A stretch of 64,000 bases of DNA from Flammeovirga kamogawensis (GCF_018736065.1 NZ_CP076128.1:4279001-4343000), one strand, 5' to 3'; numbered from the stretch's first letter, positions 1-8,835 are shown. The notes: a model not told the origin generated them from the letters alone. Made by a program: numbers and translations.

Positions 1-506
1 TTACTAATCATAAGTGTTTTATTATTGTATACAGTTTGCTTGTAAAGCGATTTTAGGATATTCTTTTTTTGCGAGTAAAAGTTGAAGTAAGTACTCTCTA
101 TATAAAGTTAAAAGAAGTAACCGATTACACTACTATTCTTTTAATAATTCTTGCTAATTCCAACTGCCAATTTTTTTGATCTGAAATTTTTCTAATGATT
201 TACTAGTAATATGTATCCATTAATGATAATAAAGATGGAGAACATTGTTAGAGTTTTATGTTTATATCTTTAGGTATAGAGAATAACAGGAATGTGAATA
301 AGTTTAAGATCGACTACTTAACGGGTAAATAGTAGGAGTATTAGTTCTAATTTTTGCTAAATAATAATAGAGAGACCATAAAAATAGTGGGCATTTTTTA
401 TGGTTTACTATTTAAAACGCCCTCTAGAGTACTAAAAAATGGGTGTTGATAACTTTTAAATTGACAAACCCACAAATAAATATATTACCAACTTACTGTT
501 TATAAC
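1..506. other. AT-rich stretch without a recognisable gene
   Basis: Both strands lack a convincing coding region, RNA gene or terminator here. The only structure noticed is a weak 7-base inverted repeat (AAATAGT ... ACTATTT) near 383-416. The stretch lies downstream of the broken cystatin-like gene and may be decayed sequence; that is inference. Confidence 0.5.
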
Positions 507-836
507 TTATTTCTGTTTTGATTTATCTAGAAGAGAGTAGTTGCCAGAAAGGTCTTTATAAACTTTTATAGTCCAAATTTCTTTATTCTCTAACTCAAAT
601 TCTACTTCATAATTTATCCCGCTAACAATTTGTTGTTTTGCTTTAATAATTTTTTTTAGATGAGAAGTAGTTCTAATCTCGGTTAAACCAAAATTAACAG
701 CATTCTTAACTTCCTGATTAATTTCTGTTGTACTCCAACCTCCAACAAGTTATTCTTTTTGTGCCTCTTTTTTAGATGAGCAAGATAAAAAGGGAGTTGA
801 TAAAACGAATAGAATTGTAATAAAACGAGTAATCAT
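507..836 (-). pseudogene. Cystatin-like lipoprotein gene with an in-frame stop
   Basis: Read from the ATG at 834-836, the frame gives a lipoprotein signal (MITRFITILFVL..., lipobox FLSC, Cys19). It is stopped by TAA at codon 29 (750-752). The same frame then runs open for 80 codons to TAA at 507-509. The part after the stop reads like a cystatin domain: LVGGWS (GG at 32-33), then QIVSG at 69-73, which matches the QVVAG protease-binding loop, then a Trp-containing strand near the end. No frameshift is needed; one base change would restore the gene, so I call it a recent nonsense pseudogene. Cystatins inhibit papain-like cysteine proteases. A real readthrough site or a sequencing error cannot be excluded. 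Confidence 0.7.
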
Positions 837-926
837 TAAGTGTGTGTTTATTAGAAGTGATTTTTTTTAAAAAGTAATATATTCTAAAGTAATGACTTTT
901 ACTTCAAAATATATTACCTCTAATAA

Positions 927-1316
927 CTAATCTGTAATTTCAATACGGTTACCTTCAGGATCAGCCACTACACTTTCATAATAACCATCGCCTGTAATTC
1001 TAGGTTCGCCTAAAATTTTAAATCCGTCAGCACGAAATCTTTCCGTTAGATTGTCAACGATGTCACGATTGCTTACTGATATTGAAAAATGAGTTAAGCC
1101 AAAAGCTGTTCCATGACTTCCTTCTAGAGCAATAATATCAGGTCTTGTCATAAGTTCAATTCTAGTTGGAGAATCATCAAAAGATAAGAAATAAGAAGTG
1201 AATTGTTTTTTTTGATTGACATACAAATCATTACTTTTCATACCAAAGTACTTAATATAAAAGTCTTTCATTTTTTCAATGTCACGTACCCAAATTGCTA
1301 AATGTTCTATTTTCAT
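927..1316 (-). CDS. VOC (glyoxalase/bleomycin resistance) family protein
   Basis: This 129-residue protein has the length and the two beta-alpha-beta-beta-beta modules of a single-chain vicinal-oxygen-chelate protein. It opens with MKIEHLAIWV and closes with DPEGNRIEI, the standard family ends. The expected metal ligands are present: His5, Glu54 (RIELM), His76 (LTHFS) and Glu126. It is therefore probably a metal-dependent enzyme of the glyoxalase I or lactoylglutathione-lyase-like type, but the substrate cannot be read from sequence. It lies 72 bases downstream of the AraC regulator on the same strand and may be co-transcribed with it. Confidence 0.8.
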   Translation of the reverse strand: MKIEHLAIWVRDIEKMKDFYIKYFGMKSNDLYVNQKKQFTSYFLSFDDSPTRIELMTRPDIIALEGSHGTAFGLTHFSISVSNRDIVDNLTERFRADGFKILGEPRITGDGYYESVVADPEGNRIEITD

Positions 1317-1388
1317 AATTTTATTTCATTTGATTATGTAACAAAATTAATAGATCATTGCTGCTAGAAATTGTATATTTTAAACACT

Positions 1389-2183
1389 TTAAAAAAGTCT
1401 AAAATTATAATTAATAATATTGGTTTCTTTATCTGCAGTTTTTATCAAATTTTGATAAGCAGAAGGAGTTCTATTTAAAAAATATTTAAACTCTCTTATA
1501 AAATGTGCCTGATCAAAATACCCTGAATCTGTAGCAATATTGGTTAAGCTTTCTTCACTATCAATTAAATCACATAGAGACCTTCTGAATTTTATTAAGC
1601 GTTCAAATCGTTTAGGTGATAAACCTATAATTTTAGAAAATAATCTGTTTAAAGAAGTATAGTTGGTACTGTGCTCTTTGCAATACTCATCGATAGAAAT
1701 CATCGACTCTGTTTTTCTGAAATATTGATAATATTCACGTACTAGATTAGCTTCATTATAATTTTTTTGAATGAACATCTTTTTTAATTGATCATAGATA
1801 TTGTTCAATCTTTCTACATCAGTACTGCTCTTATTAAATATAGAAACATCTAAAGTTGGGTAGAAGTCTATACTTTTATTCATGATTTCTTGTCCTTGAA
1901 TATCTAAGAAAGAATGTAATCCATGAGGGTATAAGCGAACTCCTATAAATCGACTTCCTTTTGGATAATGAATACAAGAAGATTGTAAACTTAATCCTTC
2001 AATTTGAGGAGTTTGTTTTACTTCTCCATTGTATGTATAAGTTGAATGATTTAAAGGAATAATTATATTGACATACTGACTAGGAGGTGTGATAATATCG
2101 GTATCCTCTTCTTTGTTATCAATAATCCAAAGACGTTCTATTAGGTCGGGGTAATGATTTACATTATGAGAGGTAATTTCCAT
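1389..2183 (-). CDS. AraC family transcriptional regulator
   Basis: The 264-residue protein has an N-terminal ligand or partner domain resembling DUF6597 (residues 1-120, with PPSQYVNIIIPL and a GVRLYPHGLHSFL segment). A C-terminal AraC-type double helix-turn-helix follows at about 155-250. The second helix-turn-helix carries the typical SLTNIATDSGYFDQAHFIRE stretch and then FKYFLNRTPSAY. It should bind DNA as a local activator. The neighbouring VOC gene on the same strand is a plausible target, by context only. Confidence 0.85.
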   Translation of the reverse strand: MEITSHNVNHYPDLIERLWIIDNKEEDTDIITPPSQYVNIIIPLNHSTYTYNGEVKQTPQIEGLSLQSSCIHYPKGSRFIGVRLYPHGLHSFLDIQGQEIMNKSIDFYPTLDVSIFNKSSTDVERLNNIYDQLKKMFIQKNYNEANLVREYYQYFRKTESMISIDEYCKEHSTNYTSLNRLFSKIIGLSPKRFERLIKFRRSLCDLIDSEESLTNIATDSGYFDQAHFIREFKYFLNRTPSAYQNLIKTADKETNIINYNFRLF

Positions 2184-2235
2184 ACTTTAATTAAGCCTTA
2201 TGTTTTAGAGATGTAAAGTTTAATAGTCTTTATTG

Positions 2236-2820
2236 TTATTTGATTTTATCTCCTAGATATTTTTTAATCTCATCGTCTGTCATATAATGGATGTCTTCTG
2301 CAGGAGCAGCTTTTAAAGTATACCAATAGAATGATGTATCAATTTCTACAGATTTATATAAGTCTAAAAAAATCTTGTGTTCATTATGGTCTTTAGGATA
2401 TTCTATTGCAGCTTTTTCAGAACCAGCCCAAGAATGTACACCAATTTTAGCACCTTCTGCAATAATTATTTTTTTACCTGAAACAAAAAGGTCAGCTCCT
2501 CCAGATTCAACAACAGAATTTTCTAATAGTTCTGTAGTAATCCCCTTTTTATAAATTAGATAACAAGATTTTAAATTCCATTCATCATCCATTGAGCCAG
2601 GTATTTCTTGTAAAATTAATGTGTTTATCTGAGGGTTTTTCTTTAATGTTTTTGTTAGACGATGGTAAAATGTTTTTCCTAGGATACCATTTACAAATGC
2701 TTTTTCACCTTTAACATCAATTGTAGCAGGAGAGTATTGACTATCTTTTAATATAGCTTTTTCAGAGTTACAACCCATAACTTCGAATGCTAATAGGATG
2801 ATGAATAAATAGTTTTTCAT
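2236..2820 (-). CDS. Lipoprotein with a ClpP/crotonase-like domain (COG3904-like)
   Basis: The 194-residue protein starts with a lipoprotein signal whose lipobox is VMGC (Cys17). The rest resembles the periplasmic COG3904-type proteins with a ClpP/crotonase fold. The landmarks are LILQEIPGSMDDE, then VVESGGADLF with Ser106 in the place of the ClpP nucleophile. AKIGVHSWAG with His129 follows, then FYWYTLKAAPAEDIHYMT. This fits a serine hydrolase or protease anchored to the envelope, though activity is unproven. It is monocistronic: the AraC gene starts 52 bases downstream, and a 420-base gap lies upstream. Confidence 0.7.
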   Translation of the reverse strand: MKNYLFIILLAFEVMGCNSEKAILKDSQYSPATIDVKGEKAFVNGILGKTFYHRLTKTLKKNPQINTLILQEIPGSMDDEWNLKSCYLIYKKGITTELLENSVVESGGADLFVSGKKIIIAEGAKIGVHSWAGSEKAAIEYPKDHNEHKIFLDLYKSVEIDTSFYWYTLKAAPAEDIHYMTDDEIKKYLGDKIK

Positions 2821-3002
2821 TTGATAATTTTTTGAGTCAATTAATTAATAGTGATTGTAAAGTTATCTTATTAAGGAGATAAGAAAGTTATTTTTTTTCT
2901 TAATATTTCTTTTGTCTTAGAACAATCAAATTATTTTTAGATCAAGTACTAATTTAAATGTGAGTTGTTTAAAATATACAATTTTGAGAGGTTACAGTAC
3001 TT

Positions 3003-3190
3003 TACTTTTGTAGTATCATTAAATAGAAAGTAAATGAAAACTCAAAATATTATAATTGGTTTGGATAGTTAATTATTGATTAGAATCCATTATAGATTCT
3101 TTTAAAAGATAAGAGTAATAATTTGTATTGATGAATAGAGTAGAAGGGAGTCATATTTAAATAGTAAGATATTTAATGTGGTCTCCCTTT
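3003..3190 (+). ncRNA. Candidate small RNA: orphan promoter-to-hairpin unit
   Basis: A Bacteroidota-type -7 box TACTTTTG sits at 3003-3010, with a TTG 16 bases upstream at 2984-2986 (slightly short spacing). About 130 bases further on, a stem AAGGGAG (3144-3150) pairs with CTCCCTT (3183-3189). The inner part also pairs, and a U-rich tail follows. Between them the only reading frame is a 12-codon ATG at 3034 (MKTQNIIIGLDS). This could be a small RNA, a tiny peptide transcript, or the stub of a deleted gene that kept its promoter. The rest of the 2821-3240 gap shows nothing. Confidence 0.35.
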
Positions 3191-3240
3191 GTTGTTAATA
3201 GATCATTAGTGAAAACTAATCAAATAAATAAATGTTTTTG

Positions 3241-3456
3241 TTACTTATTAAATAACTTATTTATCAATTGAATAAATGATATCACTACAAAGCAACCAAT
3301 AAAAGGATAGATAAACAGAAGGTCAATTCGTATAAGTGGCCCTTCGGTGTTATTCTTCCAATGAGTTAAGAAAATAAATTCCCAACACAAATAACAAATG
3401 ATTATTAAGAGGCTAAACCATTGTGTTTTTGTCAACTTTTTAAGTAATTTCTTCAT
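3241..3456 (-). CDS. Small two-span membrane protein
   Basis: A 71-residue hypothetical protein. It has a basic N-terminus (MKKLLKKLTK), a first membrane helix at about 13-31 (WFSLLIIICYLCWEFIFL), a short polar loop (HWKNNTEGP), and a second helix at about 45-66 before a basic end. The layout fits a small inner-membrane protein with both ends in the cytoplasm. I recognise no family. The hydrophobic pattern and proper start make it likely real, but no neighbour suggests a role. Confidence 0.5.
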   Translation of the reverse strand: MKKLLKKLTKTQWFSLLIIICYLCWEFIFLTHWKNNTEGPLIRIDLLFIYPFIGCFVVISFIQLINKLFNK

Positions 3457-3634
3457 GACTTCAATTCAGTTTTCTTCTTTTATCTATCTCTATAAATGAC
3501 AATTGATTAAGAGGTTAAAACAAGTTGTATGGGTTAATTAAAGTTATAGAATGTTGCAATCATTCATTTTTTAGTAATCCTTTTGAAGAATTATTTACGT
3601 ATATATGTTACTAGATAAAGTAAATGCTAGAATT

Positions 3635-4183
3635 ATGGAAACAGAATTAATATCGGTTTGGAATGAGATGAATGATCGTTTAATTAATTTCGTCAAAGGC
3701 AAAACCCAAGATGAAGAGCTGTCTAAAGATATAGTACAAGAAGTTTTTTTAAAGGTTTTCTCTAAAATTGATACACTAAAAGATAAGAATAAATTGGTCT
3801 CTTGGATTTATCAGATAACTAGAAATGAAATAGTATCTCATTTTCGACAGTATAAATTTGATATGCCATCTGATGATTTTTTTCAAGAAAAAGAATTCGA
3901 AAAAGAAGATTTAAATTCAGAAGTAATAGAATATATGCATCCTATGATAGATACCTTACCACCGAAATATAGAGATGCTTTAATTCTATCTGATATTGAA
4001 AAAGTACCTCAGAAAGAATTGGCAGAGAGGTTACAAATATCATATTCAGGTGCTAAATCACGTGTTCAAAGAGGTAGGCAAATGTTACGAGCAACCTATG
4101 ATAAATGCTGCAATATTACTACGGATATTTATGGTGATGTCTTAGAATGTAAACCAAAAAAGTGTGATGATACTTGTGACTAA
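3635..4183 (+). CDS. sigZ: SigZ-type RNA polymerase sigma factor
   Basis: A sigma-70 family ECF-size factor. Region 2 contains ELSKDIVQEVFLKVFSKI followed by SWIYQITRNEIVSHFRQ. Region 4 contains PPKYRDALILSDIEKVPQKE followed by LQISYSGAKSRVQRGRQ. The ATG at 3635 gives METELISVWNEM, which matches the start of SigZ proteins, so I prefer it to the ATG at 3605; it yields 182 residues. The C-terminus is a cysteine-rich tail with the pattern CC-X12-C-X4-C-X3-C, a feature I associate with SigZ and a possible redox or metal switch (inference). No anti-sigma gene lies next to it. The PatB-like gene follows 127 bases downstream on the same strand. Confidence 0.85.
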   Translation: METELISVWNEMNDRLINFVKGKTQDEELSKDIVQEVFLKVFSKIDTLKDKNKLVSWIYQITRNEIVSHFRQYKFDMPSDDFFQEKEFEKEDLNSEVIEYMHPMIDTLPPKYRDALILSDIEKVPQKELAERLQISYSGAKSRVQRGRQMLRATYDKCCNITTDIYGDVLECKPKKCDDTCD

Positions 4184-4263
4184 TAAATTTTTGCGTCTTT
4201 TTTTTTGTTTATCGTCTATAGGCTGATTGAAAATAAAACAACAAGTTTGTTTCATAACCGTAG

Positions 4264-4275
4264 GTGTATATACAC
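4264..4275. promoter_or_regulatory. 12-base perfect palindrome, possible operator
   Basis: GTGTATATACAC is a perfect palindrome 35 bases before the patB start. The position and symmetry fit a dimeric repressor or activator site. An 8-codon ATG frame (4277-4303) lies between it and patB and is probably chance. No protein binding this site can be named. Confidence 0.4.
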
Positions 4276-4310
4276 TATGAAAAATAAGGTGATTATAACA
4301 TAAAAAAGAT

Positions 4311-5534
4311 ATGAGTTTATTAGATATTAAGCACGAAGTAAAAAATAAGTTTGCTAAAAGTAATCCGCGTTTTTTAGAATCTATGTTTGGAAGCACAGAG
4401 GTAACCCCTTTGTGGATTGCTGATATGGATTTTAAAGTAGCTGAACCAATAACAAAAGAATTAGCTCGCCTTGTTGAAAGAGGCATTTATAGTTATGAAT
4501 TTATAGAAAAAGATGTTTTTAAAGCCATCAAAGACTGGAACTTTAGAAGAAATCAACTTGATTTAAATACAAAAGCATTTTTACAAGTACCCGGTGTGCT
4601 TACGGGAATTTCATTGTTAGTTAGAGAATTATCTAAAGAAGGTGAAGGTGTAGTTGTTCAAACTCCTGTTTATCATCAATTTTTTAAAGTAATAAAGTCG
4701 GCTAAAAGAGAAGTAGTAGAAAATCCTTTAAAAATAATTGAAGGAAAATACACTATTGATTTTGAAGATCTAGAATTAAAGTTTAAAAATGAGAATGTAA
4801 AGTTGATGATTCTTTGTAATCCGCACAATCCTGTTGGACGTGTTTGGACGAAAGAAGAAATGACAAAATTAATAGAATTGGCTAATCAATATGATGTTAC
4901 AATTATTAGCGATGAAATACATTCTGATATAATTTTTTCGCCATCAAAATTTACGAGTATAGTATCTTTAGATACGTTAAATAAACATGTTGCAGTAATC
5001 GGATCGCCAGCAAAGACTTTTGGTATGCACAGTATTTCTAATGGGTATTTATACATCTCGAATGAGGAAATACACAAGCAATTGAAAGATGTTATTACAG
5101 GTATGTACCTTGATCATGGAAATGCATTATCTGCTTATGCTACAATTGCTGCTTATACTCAAGGGGAGGATTGGCTGAACGAATTATTAGCTTATTTACA
5201 AAAGACAAATAATTGGATTGAGGATTTTGTTGAAAAGGAATTGCCAGAAGTAAAGTTATTTAAACCTGAAGGAACGTACCAGATTTGGTTAGATTTTAGT
5301 AGTTTAAATCTTTCTGAAGATGCTTTAAATCATTTAGTTGTAGATAAAGCAAATCTAGCATTAACTCCCGGAAATTGGTTTGGAGATAATCATTCTTCAT
5401 TCATGAGATTGAATACCGCATCTACATTATCTACAATACAAGAAGCTTTTACCAAATTAAAAGAAGCAATAAAATGTGGTGTAGATGTTAAAGGTTTAGA
5501 TAATAAGTCTCAAGGTTCTTGTTGTTCTTGCTAA
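4311..5534 (+). CDS. patB: PatB/MalY-type PLP-dependent C-S lyase
   Basis: The 407-residue protein belongs to the aminotransferase-fold class I/II family, PatB/MalY branch (cystathionine beta-lyase or cysteine-S-conjugate lyase). The branch markers are PLWIADMDF near residue 33 and CNPHNPVGRVW at 169-179. SDEIHSDI follows at 200-207, and SPAKTFGMHS carries the PLP Schiff-base lysine at Lys235. It should cleave C-S bonds of cystathionine or cysteine conjugates, releasing a thiol, pyruvate and ammonia. The last residues are GSCCSC, an added cysteine cluster beyond the catalytic domain. With the upstream SigZ, which also has a Cys tail, it may form a thiol or metal-linked unit (inference). Confidence 0.85.
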   Translation: MSLLDIKHEVKNKFAKSNPRFLESMFGSTEVTPLWIADMDFKVAEPITKELARLVERGIYSYEFIEKDVFKAIKDWNFRRNQLDLNTKAFLQVPGVLTGISLLVRELSKEGEGVVVQTPVYHQFFKVIKSAKREVVENPLKIIEGKYTIDFEDLELKFKNENVKLMILCNPHNPVGRVWTKEEMTKLIELANQYDVTIISDEIHSDIIFSPSKFTSIVSLDTLNKHVAVIGSPAKTFGMHSISNGYLYISNEEIHKQLKDVITGMYLDHGNALSAYATIAAYTQGEDWLNELLAYLQKTNNWIEDFVEKELPEVKLFKPEGTYQIWLDFSSLNLSEDALNHLVVDKANLALTPGNWFGDNHSSFMRLNTASTLSTIQEAFTKLKEAIKCGVDVKGLDNKSQGSCCSC

Positions 5535-5601
5535 CTGTAGCAGTTAAAATGTGATTAGAATTAATTTTTGATGTTCATAATCATTCTTCTTTAAATAAAG
5601 T

Positions 5602-5645
5602 AAAAGGTCTAAAACGTAGTAATTAAAACACGTTTTAGACCTTTT
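5602..5645. terminator. Bidirectional intrinsic terminator, patB / nfeD
   Basis: A perfect 15-base stem (5602-5616 with 5631-5645, core GGTCTAAAACG) has a T-run on the right and an A-run on the left. It can therefore end both the plus-strand patB transcript and the convergent minus-strand NfeD transcript. Confidence 0.9.
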
Positions 5646-5667
5646 TTATTATTTTAATAGATGACTT

Positions 5668-7002
5668 TTAGCTTATTGTTCTCACTTTTAGTGTAGAACC
5701 ACTTTGCTCAACTACTTCTATAGGAGTTCCTTTAGAAATAAAGTCACCTTCTGTAGTGGCATCATATACCTGATCATCAATTTTTACTTTTCCTGCTGGT
5801 CTTAAAACTGTATAGGCAAGTCCTGTAAGACCTACATAAGAGGTAACCAAGAAATCCGCAGAACTATCTAATGTATCTTCTAAAGCAATTTTATTAAACA
5901 TTGGGCTATCCAATAATTTATGACCGAACAAGAAGATTCCTCCTCCGCCAATAAAAATAGCAGATGTAACGCTAATTAAAGAGGTGGCAATACTGTCAGT
6001 AGAAACAAAAGTGAAATCGAAATAGTCGTTATCTAGCATTACCAATGTAAGTCCTAAAATTAAACTAACAATTCCGGAAATTCCTGTAATGCCAAAGCCA
6101 GGAACAACAAAAATTTCTAGCATTATTAATACGAGACCTGCGGCAATTATTATTAGCTCCCAATTTGCGGCCATACCATTTAGGTAATAGGGTACTAAAT
6201 ATAAAATAGCAGCAAGTATAGCTGCTGCAATAGGAAATCCTATTCCTGGAGATTGAAGCTCAAAATAGATTCCTCCCAAAATTATTAATATCAGAATACT
6301 ACTTATGGCAGGGTTTAAAAACAATGAAATAATAGATTCTGTTGTTGGAGGAGTATATTTTTTAAGTTCATAAGAACTAATGTTGTTTCTTTCTAAAATC
6401 TCTTTAACTCCAGTCACCTCTGCTTCACAGAATCCATGCTTTATAGCTTCAGTAGTAGTAAATGTAATAACTGCACCTTCTTCAGAAACACCTTCAACTA
6501 CTAGGTCTTGATCTACCATTGCTTCAGCGATTTGTGGATTTCTTCCATTTGCTTCAGCAGTAGAGCGCATCATTGAACGCATATATGATTGGTATTTATC
6601 AGGAGCTTTTTCTCCAGATCCACCCATAACTACAGTTGCTGCTCCAATATTAGAACCAGATTCCATGTAGATAGAATCACAGGCAATAGATATTAATGCT
6701 CCAGCACTTGCAGCATTTTTATTGATAAATGCAAAAATTGGTTTTGGATAATCTAAAATTAACTGACGAATTTTATCAGCATCATTTACAGCACCGCCGT
6801 AAGTATCAAGATCAATAATTACATAATCTGCATTTAATTCAGTGGCCTCGTTGAGTGCATTTTCTACTAATCTAGAAGTTCTTGGGTCAATTTCAGCACG
6901 TAATGCAAATTCGAAAACGATGGGGTCTTTATCTTCTGCAAATGTGTTTAGGCTACTAAATAGTAATAAACCTAATAATATATAATGAACGAATTGTTTC
7001 AT
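5668..7002 (-). CDS. NfeD family membrane serine protease
   Basis: The 444-residue protein is a full-length NfeD1b type. It has a signal peptide (residues 1-22), an extracytoplasmic ClpP-like domain (about 28-215), four to five membrane helices (about 225-345), and a C-terminal OB-fold NfeD domain (about 375-444). The likely catalytic serine is Ser99 in NAASAGALIS, and Lys136 lies where the partner lysine is expected. Such proteins cleave hydrophobic segments of stomatin-like partners in membrane quality control. No stomatin/slipin gene is adjacent here. It is convergent with patB and divergent from the DUF4905 operon. Confidence 0.9.
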   Translation of the reverse strand: MKQFVHYILLGLLLFSSLNTFAEDKDPIVFEFALRAEIDPRTSRLVENALNEATELNADYVIIDLDTYGGAVNDADKIRQLILDYPKPIFAFINKNAASAGALISIACDSIYMESGSNIGAATVVMGGSGEKAPDKYQSYMRSMMRSTAEANGRNPQIAEAMVDQDLVVEGVSEEGAVITFTTTEAIKHGFCEAEVTGVKEILERNNISSYELKKYTPPTTESIISLFLNPAISSILILIILGGIYFELQSPGIGFPIAAAILAAILYLVPYYLNGMAANWELIIIAAGLVLIMLEIFVVPGFGITGISGIVSLILGLTLVMLDNDYFDFTFVSTDSIATSLISVTSAIFIGGGGIFLFGHKLLDSPMFNKIALEDTLDSSADFLVTSYVGLTGLAYTVLRPAGKVKIDDQVYDATTEGDFISKGTPIEVVEQSGSTLKVRTIS

Positions 7003-7301
7003 GCTATTCGAGTAAGTTTTGCTGTTTATTATAAAACTATATTTGGCTTAATCGGTTTTGTTTTTTCTCGATTATCTTATAAAGATACGTATTTCTTCAT
7101 TAAATGATGAGATTCTTCTGCTTTTACATTAATGCTCTATTGGAATAAAATTTAGAAAATGGAAGTGTAAAAAGAGAATTGAAATTTTAATTTATTGTAC
7201 TTCTTGATAAGCTCTAAAATTGGTTTCATTTTCTTAAATATTTTTGGGTAGTCTGTGATAAATAGTGATCTTTGAGCCTATCAAAATACAGAAAATAAGA
7301 T

Positions 7302-7979
7302 ATGGATAAACTTCAATTAAACTATTCTTTTAAAGCACACGGTCTTATCTGGCGCGTAATGTATTCAGCGTCTTTAAAGGTAATATTATTAGAGATGCGT
7401 GATGGAGAAAGAAAAGAAGTAAGTTTTGCAGCTTTGAATGTAGTATCAGGAAAAGTATTGTGGGAAGGTCTACAATTAGATGATTCTTGGTGGGTATCTA
7501 TGGCAGGTGTGAAAGATGGCTTTTTGTATTTTTCTCGATTTGATGCAGAAAGTAGTATTCCTAAAGTCAGTAACCTGATAAAATTAGATATTTTAGAAGC
7601 TGCAATTATTGAAGATAATCAAGAAGATCCAATAGACTTAGTAAGTGCCGAGAACTTTACTTTACCTATAGTTTATTCAAAAGAGGTTTCTCATAATTCA
7701 ACATTAACGGAGTTTTTAGGTTCAAAAAATTACATAGTTGAAGAGGGAGATATTCATTATTTAGAGAGCAATGATAAAATTATTTTTGTGTTCTTAGAAA
7801 ATAGTAGTGGTGAACTTCGTAGAAAACTATTAATTTGTAATTTATCCGGAGATGTAATCTACGAGGATACTATGGATGTAGCTGTAAAAGCACAGATTAT
7901 GGATAGTTTCTTTGTAGTAGAAAATATGCTTCTCTATATTAAGGATAAAGAAATTTGGAATGCAGTTCCCCTAGCATAA
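7302..7979 (+). CDS. DUF4905 family protein
   Basis: A 225-residue protein without signal peptide or membrane span. Its beginning (YSFKAHGLIWRVMY, then WWVSMAGVKDG and FLYFSRFDAESS) matches what I recall of DUF4905, a Bacteroidota family of unknown function. The beta-strand-rich repeats look like part of a propeller. It is the first gene of a tight run with the LysM protein (22 bases apart) and a glycosyltransferase (21 bases), which suggests a cell-envelope role. The 299 bases upstream are shared with divergent nfeD and show only a poor -7 match (GATCTTTG at about 7268). Confidence 0.65.
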   Translation: MDKLQLNYSFKAHGLIWRVMYSASLKVILLEMRDGERKEVSFAALNVVSGKVLWEGLQLDDSWWVSMAGVKDGFLYFSRFDAESSIPKVSNLIKLDILEAAIIEDNQEDPIDLVSAENFTLPIVYSKEVSHNSTLTEFLGSKNYIVEEGDIHYLESNDKIIFVFLENSSGELRRKLLICNLSGDVIYEDTMDVAVKAQIMDSFFVVENMLLYIKDKEIWNAVPLA

Positions 7980-8001
7980 ATATCAATAGGAAACATACAA
8001 C

Positions 8002-8814
8002 ATGAGAGTATTACTTTTTTTTCTCTATTTTTTCATTCTTCCAATTGTAGCTACATACGCACAAACTACAGTATCACACGAGGTACAAGATCAAGAAACT
8101 TTATTTTCAATATCTAGAAAGTATAATGTGTCTGTAAAAGAAATTGTCGACGCTAATAATATTCAGAATAATGTTATTAAAATTGGACAAGTGCTTACAA
8201 TTCCTCAAAAAGGTGCAGAAGAAGATCCTTACAATGTTCCAGCAACAGAAGTAATACCTGCAATAAAAATTACTCCAGCTCAAGATGTAGTAATTAAAGA
8301 AGCTATTTATTATTCAGCTCAAGATGGCGAAACACTTCGTCAAGTTGCGTACATATATCAAGTACCTGTTGATAGCTTGGCTGTTTGGAATGGATTTTTA
8401 CCAGATCAAATGTTAGTAGAGAATCAGCAAATTGTAGTTAGCTTAACAGGTGAAGTAAATAAGGTAGATGAAACTGCAAAGAAAGTACAATCAAAATCCT
8501 ATGCAGATTTAACGGTTCAAGAAGCAGAAGATTATGATATTCCAATGCAAAAAGTAGAGAGAGGTAATGGTATTATTGTCGATTTACCTAACAATACAAG
8601 TAAGCTAATGGCACTGCATAGAAAAGAAACAATTGGCTCTTATATAAAAGTTATTAATCCAAATAATGATAAAGAAGCAATTGTAAGAGTGGTAGCCGCT
8701 TTGCCAGATCAAAGTATTGCAGATGGAGTGATTATTAAGATTTCTGAGCAGGTAGCAAAGAAAATTGGAGTTGTAAACGAAGAATTTAGAGTAAGAGTTG
8801 AGTACAATCAATAA
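8002..8814 (+). CDS. Exported LysM protein with RlpA-like barrel
   Basis: The 270-residue protein has a signal peptide ending at TYAQ (about residue 21). It has one clear LysM at 25-69 (HEVQDQETLFSISRKYNVSV, then VIKIGQVLTIP) and a second weaker LysM at about 95-140. The C-terminal part (about 175-268) resembles a double-psi beta-barrel as in RlpA: ALHRKETIGSYIKVINP, then VRVVAALPD and VIIKISEQVAKKIG. LysM binds peptidoglycan glycan; RlpA-type barrels include lytic transglycosylases, but the catalytic Asp is not evident, so activity is uncertain. It sits in the DUF4905-LysM-GT operon. Confidence 0.8.
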   Translation: MRVLLFFLYFFILPIVATYAQTTVSHEVQDQETLFSISRKYNVSVKEIVDANNIQNNVIKIGQVLTIPQKGAEEDPYNVPATEVIPAIKITPAQDVVIKEAIYYSAQDGETLRQVAYIYQVPVDSLAVWNGFLPDQMLVENQQIVVSLTGEVNKVDETAKKVQSKSYADLTVQEAEDYDIPMQKVERGNGIIVDLPNNTSKLMALHRKETIGSYIKVINPNNDKEAIVRVVAALPDQSIADGVIIKISEQVAKKIGVVNEEFRVRVEYNQ

Positions 8815-8835
8815 TTGCTTTAATTAAATTAGATT

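Noticed and set aside
4277-4303. An 8-codon ATG frame just before patB, a possible leader peptide.
   Set aside because: There is no run of regulatory codons and no terminator or antiterminator pair around it; such short frames are expected by chance.
4142-4486. A minus-strand frame of 114 codons overlapping sigZ and patB.
   Set aside because: It is antisense to two well-supported genes and has no recognisable features.
5521-5533. Possible selenoprotein ending at the Cys-rich end of the PatB-like protein.
   Set aside because: The frame ends with TAA and contains no in-frame TGA, so selenocysteine is not involved.
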